A program made the translations under genes and the position numbers. A stretch of 10,387 nucleotides of DNA. Origin: AP-15 sp035252905 (GTDB lineage: Bacteria > Pseudomonadota > Alphaproteobacteria > ATCC43930 > CGMCC-115725). How positions within the stretch are numbered: position 1 is the stretch's first letter; each line of letters starts with the position of its first letter. Shown one piece after another: positions 1 through 5,890 of this stretch. Under the pieces are notes generated by a model, which saw nothing but the letters and a program-made list of their open reading frames with translations, searched no databases and was not told the origin of the DNA. The stretch spans positions 1 through 10,387 of the forward strand of contig DATFCQ010000194.1 in NCBI GenBank assembly GCA_035252905.1. Direction: 5' to 3'.

Positions 1-137
1 CCAATCCCTCGGTCGGTGGTGCCGAGCAGCATCGCCCCGGCATCGGAGGTCATCGTGCCGCCATCAAAGGCGGCCACCACCGCGCGCCGTCCGACCGGTG
101 CAAAACCGAACCGATCCGCGCTACACTCTGTCCGCAT
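1..137 (-). CDS. IS1380-family transposase, N-terminal fragment (runs off left edge)
   Basis: The minus strand from an ATG at 137 reads open to the window edge, giving 45 residues. They contain the stretch VVAAFDGGTMTSDAGAMLLG, followed by TTDRGI. This is the conserved N-terminus of IS1380-family DDE transposases, which usually exceed 400 residues, so only about a tenth is visible. The enzyme would cut and paste its own element. The ATG is chosen because the conserved segment follows directly and nothing recognisable lies upstream. The start codon sits in one arm of an inverted repeat (134-158 with 183-205), so translation may be restrained. Whether the element is intact cannot be judged here. 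The family call rests on remembered motifs, not on a search. Confidence 0.8.
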   Translation of the reverse strand, partial: MRTECSADRFGFAPVGRRAVVAAFDGGTMTSDAGAMLLGTTDRGI

Positions 138-205
138 CGGGCTTTCCTGATCCTGAGATAAACCGTTTGAGCAACATGATTTTCTCAGATTCAGGAGCCC
201 GATGC
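134..205. repeat. Inverted repeat enclosing the transposase start codon
   Basis: Positions 134-158 and 183-205 are imperfect reverse complements: GCATCGGGCT matches exactly, then CCTGA and CTGAGA blocks match with small bulges, around a loop of about 24 nt. In the transposase mRNA the AUG (137-135) would be base-paired within the stem. Sequestering the start is a known way for some insertion sequences to limit transposase made from read-through transcripts; that role here is inferred. Confidence 0.65.
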
Positions 206-234
206 ACCTACCCCCTGTGAGAAATCCGGGCTAG

Positions 235-299
235 CCCATCAAGGGGGAGGGAGTAGAGGATAAACCCTCCCCCTTGATGGGGGAGGGTTTGGGAGGGGG
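235..299. repeat. G/C-rich inverted repeat of dispersed type
   Basis: Positions 235-251 and 265-281 are perfect 17-base reverse complements around a 13-base loop. The right arm can instead pair with GGGGGAGGG at 279-287, since CCCTCCCCC at 265-273 is its complement. A further GGGAGGGGG follows at 291-299. Such short C/G-rich palindromes occur in many copies in Rhizobiales genomes. It borders the insertion sequence directly and has no coding content. Confidence 0.6.
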
Positions 300-313
300 T
301 GATCCGTAAAAGT

Positions 314-338
314 TCTGATCAGAGAGATCTAGTATAAT
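314..338 (+). promoter_or_regulatory. Possible promoter with TATAAT box and 10-bp palindrome
   Basis: A perfect TATAAT lies at 333-338, about 16 bases before the ATG of the small ORF at 355. No good -35 hexamer stands 17 bases upstream (310-315 reads AAGTTC). A perfect palindrome TCTGATCAGA at 314-323 sits in the spacer region and could be an operator. The promoter is plausible from the -10 box only. Confidence 0.35.
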
Positions 339-354
339 ATGCGCTGGAACTCGA

Positions 355-540
355 ATGCTCAGTATTCCGCTCAATCCCGAACAACAAATCGCCATACAAT
401 GTGTCGTTCAGGCGGATGGTCAGCCCTACGCTGCTGCCGCTTGTGCCGCGACTGAACTCACGCTACATGAATTGAGAAAATGTATTACTGATGACTTTGG
501 TGGACACGGTTGTTCTGGGAATTCCTTTGTAGTTGTTTAG
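355..540 (+). CDS. Small hypothetical protein, 61 residues, four cysteines
   Basis: I do not recognise this ORF. It encodes 61 residues beginning MLSIPLNPEQQIAIQC and has cysteines near positions 16, 30, 43 and 53. A glycine-rich patch GGHGCSGNS is followed by a hydrophobic end, FVVV. No signal peptide or membrane segment is evident. The ATG is preceded by a weak GGA about 9 bases upstream, and a TATAAT box lies about 16 bases before the ATG, so the leader would be very short. Base composition is less GC-rich than in the core genes. It lies between an insertion-sequence end and a decayed toxin-antitoxin pair, so it may be an accessory gene or a remnant of a longer protein. The evidence is an open frame plus a possible promoter. 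Confidence 0.4.
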   Translation: MLSIPLNPEQQIAIQCVVQADGQPYAAAACAATELTLHELRKCITDDFGGHGCSGNSFVVV

Positions 541-601
541 GTCGAAGCTGCATAGGCATATAACTCTCGCATAAACGAGGCAATTCAAGGGCACCGTTGA
601 C

Positions 602-972
602 CTATTCCTCGCCGTTTGCCGCGTGAATGCGCACCCGGCCTGGCTCAACAATCCACAACGCGCGGTCTGGCGAATGTGTTTCAAGGAGCGCCAGAAGCTT
701 CCGTGTGCGTTGAAGCAGACCCCGATGGCTCATCCGCGAGCCGGGATAGATCACGATCATTCCGGCGCTTGAGCCGGGCGGGAAACGGAGCACCTGACCG
801 AGATCGCGATCGAGCGTAACGAGCGTTCGGCCTTCTCGAACCGAGACTTCGAACACTTGCTCGTCCGGCGCTCCCCCAAGCTCCTGGTCATGAACCTGGC
901 CGCATCGTGCCCTGCCGTACGGAACAATTCGGCAGCACTGTGGCTCAGATTCTCGTCGAGCTTGAATCTCAT
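602..972 (-). pseudogene. DUF5615 (PIN/Mut7-C-like) toxin, frameshifted
   Basis: The N-terminal part starts at ATG 972 with MRFKLDENLSHSAAELFRTAGHDAA, and the C-terminal part, ending at 602, contains VREGRTLVTLDRDLGQVL and RALWIVEPGRVRIH. Together they match the DUF5615 family, with acidic residues in LDEN and LDRD as expected of a PIN-like nuclease fold. They are in different frames. Reading shifts near 896-897: one extra base after GCC-A would restore GHDAA-x-VHDQELGGAPDEQVFEVSVREG. The repaired protein would be about 123 residues, the usual family length. The start overlaps the stop of the upstream DUF433 antitoxin as ATGA (969-972), the classic arrangement for such pairs. Either the toxin is inactivated or the consensus sequence lost a base. 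Confidence 0.75.
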
Positions 973-1202
973 GCGACTGCTACAGGGATGAAGCGCTCCC
1001 GCGCTGCCTCGGCTCCATAGGCAATTGCCGCCAATACATCCTCGTGTACGAGTTGGGGATATTCGGCCAGCAGCTCCGCCTCGCCCATTCCTTCAGCAAG
1101 AAAGTCGAGGATCAGGGATACCCAGATCCGTGTCCCCTTGATGCAAGGTTTCCCTCCGCAGATTCGGGGGTCGATGGAAATGCGTTGCAGAAGAGGATTC
1201 AT
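969..1202 (-). CDS. DUF433 antitoxin
   Basis: This 77-residue protein has the DUF433 signature ICGGKPCIKGTRIWV near residues 14-28, followed by LILDFLAEGM and an EYPQLVHEDVLAAIAYG segment. DUF433 proteins are small winged-helix-like DNA-binding proteins, commonly the antitoxin partner of DUF5615 toxins. They are thought to neutralise the toxin and repress the operon. The ATG at 1202 is followed at once by the family N-terminus (NPLLQRISIDP); the ribosome-binding site is weak. The stop overlaps the downstream toxin start by four bases, implying translational coupling. The antitoxin frame is intact while the toxin frame is broken, a common decay state. Family assignment is strong; activity is inferred. 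Confidence 0.85.
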   Translation of the reverse strand: MNPLLQRISIDPRICGGKPCIKGTRIWVSLILDFLAEGMGEAELLAEYPQLVHEDVLAAIAYGAEAARERFIPVAVA

Positions 1203-1231
1203 GGCTTTGCGCTCTTGGAAATCGGCCTCGT

Positions 1232-1253
1232 CTCTCTTGAGAGTTGTATATTA
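1232..1253 (-). promoter_or_regulatory. Candidate operator/promoter of the DUF433-DUF5615 operon
   Basis: A short inverted repeat, CTCTC-TT-GAGAG, occupies 1232-1243, about 30 bases upstream of the DUF433 start. Adjacent TA-rich sequence (1245-1253; TAATATACA on the minus strand) could hold a -10 element. No convincing -35 was found. Autoregulation by the antitoxin at such a palindrome is usual for these operons, but is inferred here. Confidence 0.3.
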
Positions 1254-1279
1254 CCGCGAGCCGCCCGCAATCTCACGGC

Positions 1280-2914
1280 TCAATTCTGCTCGCGCGTCGC
1301 CATGAAGCGGAGGGCCGGCCATTCCTCGATCGTCGTGCGCAGATCCCAGGCGTTGCGGGCGAGGAAGACCGGGACGCCGTCATGGTCCTCGGCAGAGGCC
1401 GAGGGATGGCGGTTGCGGAAATGCTCGATGTCCTCGCGGCCCTCGGCGGCGAGCCAGCGCGCCATCTGAAACGGCGCCGCTTCGAGGCGGGCGGCGAGGT
1501 CGTATTCGTCCCTGAGCCGCGCCGCGAGCACGTCGAGCTGCAGCGGGCCGACCACGCCGACGATCCAGTCGCCCCCCTGCGCCGGCTTGAACACGCGGGT
1601 CACTCCCTCCTCGGCGAGTTGTTCGAGGGCGTGGCGCAGATGCTTCGACTTCATCGGGTCGAGGGGACGGATGCGCTGCAAGATCTCGGGGGCGAAGCTC
1701 GGGATCCCGGTGACGCGCAGATCGGCCCGCTCGGACAAGGTGTCGCCGATCCGGAGGCTGCCGTGATTGGGGATGCCGATGATGTCGCCGGGCCAGGCCT
1801 CCTCGGCCAGATTGCGCTCGCGGGCGAGGAAGAATACCGGGTTCTGGATCGAGAGGAGGCGCCCGGTGCGCCGGTTCCTGAGCTTCATGCCGCGGGCAAA
1901 GCGGCCCGAGCAGATCCGCACAAAGGCGATGCGGTCGCGGTGCTGCGGGTCGATATTGGCCTGCACCTTGAAGACAAAGCCGGTGACTTCTTCCTCCTCC
2001 GGAAGGATCGGTTGCGGCCCATGGGCGCCCTGGGCCGGCTGCGGGCGCGGCGGCGGCGCCAACGCGGCGAGGCCGGAAAGCAGTTCGCGCACCCCGAAAT
2101 TGTTGAGCGCACTGCCGAAATAGACCGGGCTCAGATGTCCCGCGCGAAACCCGTCGAGGGCGAAGGGCGGCAATAATCCGCGCGCCATCGCGACCTCCTC
2201 GCGCAATTGCGCGAGCGCGCGTTGCGGCAGGCGCCGCGTCAGGGTCGGGTCGTCGAGACCGCGGCAATGCACCGGCTCGACCAGGCGCTCGCCGGCGCCG
2301 CGCTCGAACAGCAAGAGCGCGTCGGCAAACAGGTCCCAGATACCGAGAAAATCGCGTCCCATGCCGATCGGCCAGCTCGCCGGGGTCACGTCGAGCGCCA
2401 GGCCCTGCTCGATCTCGTCGAGGAGGTCGAAGGGATCGCGGCTCTCGCGGTCGAGCTTGTTGATAAAGGTGATGATCGGCACGTCGCGCAGGCGGCAGAC
2501 CTCGAACAGTTTGCGCGTCTGCTCCTCGATGCCCTTGGCGGCGTCGAGCACCATGACCGCGCCGTCGACCGCGGTCAGCGTGCGGAAGGTGTCCTCGCTG
2601 AAATCCTGGTGTCCCGGCGTGTCGAGCAGGTTGAAGACGATCCCCCCGTGCTCGAAGGTCATCACCGCCGAGCTGACCGAGATGCCGCGCTCGCGCTCGA
2701 TCGTCATCCAGTCCGAGCGGGCGCGCCGCCGCTCGCCGCGCGCCTTGACTTCGCCGGCGAGTTGGATCGCGCCGCCGAACAAGAGCAGCTTTTCGGTCAG
2801 GGTGGTCTTGCCGGCGTCGGGGTGGGAGATGATCGCGAAGGTGCGCCGGCGCGCGATCTCGTCTGTCAGGGTCCCCGCGCGCTCTGCGCGCGGGGCTGGG
2901 GAAAGCATTGTCAT
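1280..2914 (-). CDS. prfC: Peptide chain release factor 3 (RF3)
   Basis: This encodes a 544-residue translational GTPase, close to the 529 residues of E. coli RF3. The GTPase domain shows the P-loop ISHPDAGKTT (29-38), switch I region DWMTIERERGISV (68-80), DTPGHQDF (98-105) and NKLD (152-155). The middle domain contains YFGSALNNFGV, a hallmark of RF3 as opposed to EF-G, and the C-terminal end carries the RF3-typical ENR-like region HFRNRHPSA and LARNAWDL. RF3 uses GTP to eject RF1/RF2 from ribosomes after peptide release in the cytoplasm. The start at 2914 is the first ATG of the frame; a second ATG two codons on is possible. It is divergent from the formylglutamate amidohydrolase gene, and forms a single-gene unit. 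Confidence 0.95.
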   Translation of the reverse strand: MTMLSPAPRAERAGTLTDEIARRRTFAIISHPDAGKTTLTEKLLLFGGAIQLAGEVKARGERRRARSDWMTIERERGISVSSAVMTFEHGGIVFNLLDTPGHQDFSEDTFRTLTAVDGAVMVLDAAKGIEEQTRKLFEVCRLRDVPIITFINKLDRESRDPFDLLDEIEQGLALDVTPASWPIGMGRDFLGIWDLFADALLLFERGAGERLVEPVHCRGLDDPTLTRRLPQRALAQLREEVAMARGLLPPFALDGFRAGHLSPVYFGSALNNFGVRELLSGLAALAPPPRPQPAQGAHGPQPILPEEEEVTGFVFKVQANIDPQHRDRIAFVRICSGRFARGMKLRNRRTGRLLSIQNPVFFLARERNLAEEAWPGDIIGIPNHGSLRIGDTLSERADLRVTGIPSFAPEILQRIRPLDPMKSKHLRHALEQLAEEGVTRVFKPAQGGDWIVGVVGPLQLDVLAARLRDEYDLAARLEAAPFQMARWLAAEGREDIEHFRNRHPSASAEDHDGVPVFLARNAWDLRTTIEEWPALRFMATREQN

Positions 2915-2982
2915 CGGTCGAGAAGTTGAGCCGGCCGGCCCCGGCGGCTGCAGGCCGCCCGCTGCACCGGCGCCGAGGTCCC

Positions 2983-3013
2983 CTTATATGAGGGAGCGAT
3001 CGCGCGGCGGCAA
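2983..3013 (-). promoter_or_regulatory. Weak candidate promoter for prfC
   Basis: On the minus strand TATAAG (2988-2983) follows TTGCCG (3013-3008) with a 19-base spacer, longer than ideal. This would give a leader of about 65 bases ahead of prfC. The rest of the divergent gap 2915-3068 is very GC-rich and shows nothing else I can support. Confidence 0.25.
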
Positions 3014-3068
3014 GCTGCGGCGCCGTGCCGATGATGACAGCACCGCCGCGGCGCACTAAGGTTGCGAT

Positions 3069-3974
3069 ATGGACGGTGAGATGTCGCGCCGCCCAACCGG
3101 GGCCGGCGCCGTCGAGATCAGAACGCCTGCGCAACAGGCGCAGCCGCTGGTATTGGCGTCGCCGCACAGCGGCTGCGCCTATCCCGCCGAGTTCATCGCC
3201 GCCTCGCGCCTCGACCCGCTCTCGCTGCGGCGCTCCGAAGACAGCTTTGTCGACGAATTGTTCGCCGCCGCCCCGCGGCTCGGCGCGCCCTTGATTGCGG
3301 CGCGGTTTCCGCGCGCCTATCTCGACCCGAACCGCGAGGCCTGGGAACTCGATCCGGCGATGTTCTCGGACGCCTTGCCGCATTTCGTCAATGCCCACTC
3401 GCCGCGCGTGCGCATGGGCCTCGGCACGATCGCCCGAATCGTCGCCAGCGGCGAGGAGATTTACGCGAAAAAGCTGCGCTTTGCCGAAGCGCGGCGGCGC
3501 ATCGACGGGCTCTACCGTCCGTATCATCGGGAATTGCAGAACCTGCTGGCAGCGACCGAGGCGCGGTTCGGCGGCTATCTGCTGCTCGACTGCCATTCGA
3601 TGCCGTCCGCGGCCTGGGCCGCCGGCGCCGAAGGCGCCGCCGACATCGTGCTCGGCGACTGCCACGGCCGGGCCTGCGCGCCGGAGATCCTCGCCGCGTC
3701 GCGCCGCTTTCTCGTTCAGCGCGGCTTTTCGGTGGCGGTCAACACGCCCTATGCCGGCGGCTTCACGACCGAGCATTACGGCTGCCCGGCCCGGCACCGG
3801 CACGCGCTGCAGATCGAGATCTGCCGCGCCCTTTACATGGACGAGCGGACCTACCGCCGCAAACCGTCCTTTACCCGCCTCGCCGACGAACTCGCCGTGT
3901 TTGTCGAGCGGCTCGGCGCGATCGCGCGCGCCTCTTTGCCGCAACCCGTCCCTTTGGAGAGCGCGGCGGATTGA
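3069..3974 (+). CDS. N-formylglutamate amidohydrolase family protein
   Basis: This 301-residue protein belongs to the FGase family. Conserved blocks are LASPHSGCAYP (29-39), SEDSFVDELF (56-65), FPRAYLDPNREAWELDP (80-96), LLLDCHSMPS (171-180) and NTPYAGGFTTEHYG (225-238), followed by LQIEICRALYMDE. His, Asp and Glu residues in these blocks are likely metal and catalytic ligands. Family members hydrolyse N-formyl-L-glutamate to glutamate and formate, the last step of one histidine degradation route. No hut genes are present here, so the physiological substrate is uncertain. The ATG at 3069 has AAGG about 8 bases upstream; an in-frame ATG at 3081 is an alternative. phhA starts 53 bases after its stop on the same strand, suggesting one transcript. 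Confidence 0.88.
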   Translation: MDGEMSRRPTGAGAVEIRTPAQQAQPLVLASPHSGCAYPAEFIAASRLDPLSLRRSEDSFVDELFAAAPRLGAPLIAARFPRAYLDPNREAWELDPAMFSDALPHFVNAHSPRVRMGLGTIARIVASGEEIYAKKLRFAEARRRIDGLYRPYHRELQNLLAATEARFGGYLLLDCHSMPSAAWAAGAEGAADIVLGDCHGRACAPEILAASRRFLVQRGFSVAVNTPYAGGFTTEHYGCPARHRHALQIEICRALYMDERTYRRKPSFTRLADELAVFVERLGAIARASLPQPVPLESAAD

Positions 3975-3992
3975 CGCCGGGCGGAGGCGTTT

Positions 3993-4012
3993 ACACCTAA
4001 AAGGGGAGGTGT
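3993..4012 (+). other. Small hairpin over a purine-rich Shine-Dalgarno-like sequence before phhA
   Basis: ACACCT (3993-3998) and AGGTGT (4007-4012) can pair across an 8-base loop containing GGGG. The right arm and loop include the best Shine-Dalgarno-like string here (GGGGAGGT), which would fit a TTG start at 4013. A second, exposed GGAG at 4018-4021 fits the ATG at 4028. The hairpin therefore bears on which start is used. Confidence 0.3.
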
Positions 4013-4027
4013 TTGGCGGAGAGGCCG

Positions 4028-4876
4028 ATGAACGCGACCCGGCCGGGCTTTACGATCGAACAGGATTGGTCGGCCTATGGCGAGGAGGAGCACGCAATCT
4101 GGCGCTTCCTGTTCGAGCGCCAGCAGAAACTGCTTGAAGGGCGCGCCTGCCGCGAATATCTCGACGGACTGAAGGGACTTGGCGTCGCCCACGACGGCAT
4201 CCCGGACTTCCGGCGCCTCTCCGACATCCTCGACCGCGCCACCGGGTGGCGCATCGTCGCGGTGCCCGGGCTCGTCCCCGACGACGTCTTCTTCGCCCAT
4301 CTGGCAGAGCGCCGCTTTCCGTCGACCTGCTTCATCCGGCGCCGCGACCAGCTCGACTATCTGCAGGAGCCCGACGTCTTTCACGACATCTACGGCCATG
4401 TGCCGATGCTGATGAATCCGGTCTTCGCCGATTATATGCAGGCCTACGGCCAGGGCGGGCTGAAGGCGCTCGGATTGGGGCATCTGCCGTATCTGGCGCG
4501 GCTCTATTGGTACACGGTCGAATTCGGTCTGATCGCAACCCCGGAAGGGCTGCGCATCTACGGCTCCGGCATCCTCTCTTCGGCCGGCGAATCGGTCTAC
4601 TGCCTCGACGACCCGCGGCCGCGGCGGCTGCGCTTCGACCTCCGGCGGGTCATGCGCACGCGCTACCGAATCGACGATTTCCAGGAGACGTATTTTGTCA
4701 TCGACAGTTTCGCCGCGCTGTTCGCGGCGACGGGGCCCGACTTTGCCCCGATCTACCGCGAGCTTGCCGGTTTTTCCGATATCGAGCCCGATGCCGTGCT
4801 GCCCGGCGATCACCGCGCCGCGCCCCCGCGGCGGGACAAAAAAATTGGGCCGCCTTTGAGGGCAGCCCAAGTTTAG
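4028..4876 (+). CDS. phhA: Phenylalanine 4-hydroxylase
   Basis: This 282-residue protein matches the monomeric bacterial phenylalanine 4-hydroxylases, with no N-terminal regulatory domain. The iron site is visible: H119 and H124 in FHDIYGHVP and E165 in WYTVEFGL. Other family blocks are GWRIVAVPGLVPDDVFF (73-89), FPSTCFIRRRDQLDYLQEPD (97-116) and the pterin-region segment IYGSGILSSAGE. It converts phenylalanine to tyrosine using tetrahydrobiopterin, oxygen and Fe(II). ATG 4028 is preferred because GGAG lies 6 bases upstream; TTG 4013 would add five residues. No pterin dehydratase gene (phhB) is nearby. The last codons (KKIGPPLRAAQV) are encoded by sequence that also forms the terminator of an opposing small RNA, so this tail probably has no conserved role. 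Confidence 0.94.
   Translation: MNATRPGFTIEQDWSAYGEEEHAIWRFLFERQQKLLEGRACREYLDGLKGLGVAHDGIPDFRRLSDILDRATGWRIVAVPGLVPDDVFFAHLAERRFPSTCFIRRRDQLDYLQEPDVFHDIYGHVPMLMNPVFADYMQAYGQGGLKALGLGHLPYLARLYWYTVEFGLIATPEGLRIYGSGILSSAGESVYCLDDPRPRRLRFDLRRVMRTRYRIDDFQETYFVIDSFAALFAATGPDFAPIYRELAGFSDIEPDAVLPGDHRAAPPRRDKKIGPPLRAAQV
4838..4870 (-). terminator. Rho-independent terminator of the small RNA, overlapping the phhA 3' end
   Basis: The minus strand reads TTGGGC-T-GCC, a 6-base loop, then GGC-G-GCCCAA (one mismatch) followed by TTTTTTT at 4844-4838. That is a textbook intrinsic terminator for minus-strand transcription. On the plus strand the same stem is followed only by GTTTAG, so it would be at most a weak terminator for phhA. 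Confidence 0.85.
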
Positions 4877-4932
4877 GGAGGAAACGCCTAGAAGACGTGC
4901 GGTAAGACCACAACCGATGATCGTTACCGCAC
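4838..4932 (-). ncRNA. suhB/MmgR-type (alpha-r8) small regulatory RNA
   Basis: On the minus strand a near-consensus promoter is followed by a stretch of about 95 bases with a full small-RNA layout. A 5' hairpin has a perfect 9-bp stem (4932-4924 with 4905-4897, GUGCGGUAA/UUACCGCAC). A linker contains CUUCUAGGCGUUUCCUCCCU, and an intrinsic terminator stem (4870-4845) ends in seven T residues. The exposed UUUCCUCCC is complementary to Shine-Dalgarno sequences, so it likely pairs with target mRNAs. Linker and terminator resemble, from memory, the suhB family of Rhizobiales (Rfam RF00519), which includes Sinorhizobium MmgR, a regulator linked to polyhydroxybutyrate accumulation. No ORF lies on this strand. 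The structure is seen directly; family name and targets are inference. Confidence 0.8.
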
Positions 4933-4937
4933 CGCAC

Positions 4938-4966
4938 AATCTAATTAACCTCATTCTGAATGTCAA
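4938..4966 (-). promoter_or_regulatory. Sigma-70-type promoter of the small RNA
   Basis: The minus strand has a perfect -35 TTGACA (4966-4961), a 17-base spacer and TAGATT (4943-4938) as -10. The predicted start near 4932-4930 coincides with the first base of the 5' hairpin, which supports both calls. Confidence 0.8.
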
Positions 4967-5046
4967 GCCGCTTTTTCAGGAATCGCTCCGTGCATCGCTG
5001 ATCTGCATCTGCATCAGGGCATTAGGATACAACCAGGAAAATCGCC

Positions 5047-5823
5047 ATGTGCGGCGCACAAGGGGCTTGCGAGCCAAAGCCGAGACCGGCGCCGCCGCCT
5101 CTCGACCGCGCCGCGGCGCTGTTTCTCGACGTCGACGGCACGCTGCTGGAGATTGCTGCGCGCCCCGATCTGGTTCGGGTGTCGCCGCGATTGCCGATTC
5201 TGCTGGGGCGGCTTGCCGCCTCGCGCGGCGGGGCGCTGGCGCTCGTCAGCGGCCGCCCTCTTATCGATCTCGACCGGCTGTTTCCGGCATGGCGGGGAGC
5301 GGCGGCGGGACTGCACGGGCTGGTGCGGCGACGCGCCGATGGCAGTCTGGCCGCGTCCGGCGATGCCGCGGCGTCAGCGGCGCTCGCCGCCCTGCGCGCG
5401 CCGCTGACGGATTTTGCCCGGGCGCGGCCGGGGCTTCTCCTCGAAGACAAGGGGGGGACGATCGCCTTGCATTATCGCAAGCGGCCGCAGGACGAGACCG
5501 AGATCCGCGCTCTCGCCGAATCGCTCTGTCGCGCGACGGGGCCGGCGCTGCGCCTGATCGCCGGAAAGAAGGTCGTCGAATTTCAGCCGCAGAGCGCCAA
5601 CAAGGCCGGGGCGATTGCCGCCTTTCTGGCCGAGCCGCCGTTTTGCCGCCGCTGTCCGGTCTTCCTCGGCGACGACACCACCGACGAGGACGGGTTCGCC
5701 GAGGTCAACCGGCGCGGCGGCCTCAGCATCCGGGTGGGGGGGCCGGCTGCGACCGCGGCCTGTTACGGCCTGGCCTCGGTCGCGGCGGCGCGGCGATGGC
5801 TCCTCGGCGGCGCCTCCGGCTGA
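5047..5823 (+). CDS. otsB: Trehalose-6-phosphate phosphatase
   Basis: This 258-residue HAD-superfamily protein carries motif I LFLDVDGTLLE (26-36, nucleophile D28 and acid/base D30) and motif II LVSGR (67-70). The substrate-binding EDKGGTIALHYR (133-144) and motif IV FLGDDTTDEDGF (206-217), which binds magnesium, follow. This pattern is specific to OtsB-type phosphatases, which release trehalose from trehalose 6-phosphate in the cytoplasm. Length fits the family (about 250-270). The ATG at 5047 has AGGA 9 bases upstream. It heads an otsB-otsA-glk set on the plus strand, in the same order as E. coli otsBA. Three TGCATC copies lie upstream (around 4990-5020), but no clear promoter could be named. 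Confidence 0.94.
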   Translation: MCGAQGACEPKPRPAPPPLDRAAALFLDVDGTLLEIAARPDLVRVSPRLPILLGRLAASRGGALALVSGRPLIDLDRLFPAWRGAAAGLHGLVRRRADGSLAASGDAAASAALAALRAPLTDFARARPGLLLEDKGGTIALHYRKRPQDETEIRALAESLCRATGPALRLIAGKKVVEFQPQSANKAGAIAAFLAEPPFCRRCPVFLGDDTTDEDGFAEVNRRGGLSIRVGGPAATAACYGLASVAAARRWLLGGASG

Positions 5824-5837
5824 TCGCAGCAGCAGGG

Positions 5838-5862
5838 GGAACGCTTCAGGCCGTCCGGTGTT
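5838..5862 (+). promoter_or_regulatory. Possible general-stress (EcfG-type) promoter before otsA
   Basis: GGAAC at 5838-5842 is followed after 16 bases by TGTT at 5859-5862. The alphaproteobacterial EcfG/RpoE2 consensus is GGAAC-N16/17-CGTT, so one base of the -10 differs. Trehalose synthesis genes are often in that regulon in this class. The match is short and could be chance. Confidence 0.3.
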
Positions 5863-5890
5863 CGTGCATGAGTTTGAGTCGGGGCGGAAC

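Larger units (their letters stand above)
1..235 (-). mobile_element. IS1380-family insertion sequence, 5' end (right boundary approximate)
   Basis: The transposase fragment and its upstream leader define one end of an insertion sequence continuing to the left. The outer end is probably in 206-235, where a pyrimidine-rich stretch is followed by GAGAAATCCGGGCTAG, which has the look of an IS1380 terminal sequence. The exact tip and any target duplication cannot be fixed because the other end is outside the window. Confidence 0.55.

Noticed and set aside
1244..2176. 310-residue plus-strand ORF
   Set aside because: It is antisense to prfC, which has all RF3 motifs; no domain is recognisable in this frame.
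1380..3944. 854-residue minus-strand ORF
   Set aside because: It spans prfC in a different frame and the formylglutamate amidohydrolase on the opposite strand. Its translation is low-complexity Arg/Ala/Gly-rich, as expected of a high-GC shadow frame.
4845..4876. Plus-strand terminator for phhA
   Set aside because: The stem is present but followed by GTTTAGGG, not a T-run; the T7 tract is on the minus strand, so it was assigned to the small RNA.
3851..4966. 371-residue minus-strand ORF over phhA
   Set aside because: It is antisense to phhA, whose metal-binding residues are intact; this frame is a compositional shadow. Its start also falls over the small RNA promoter.
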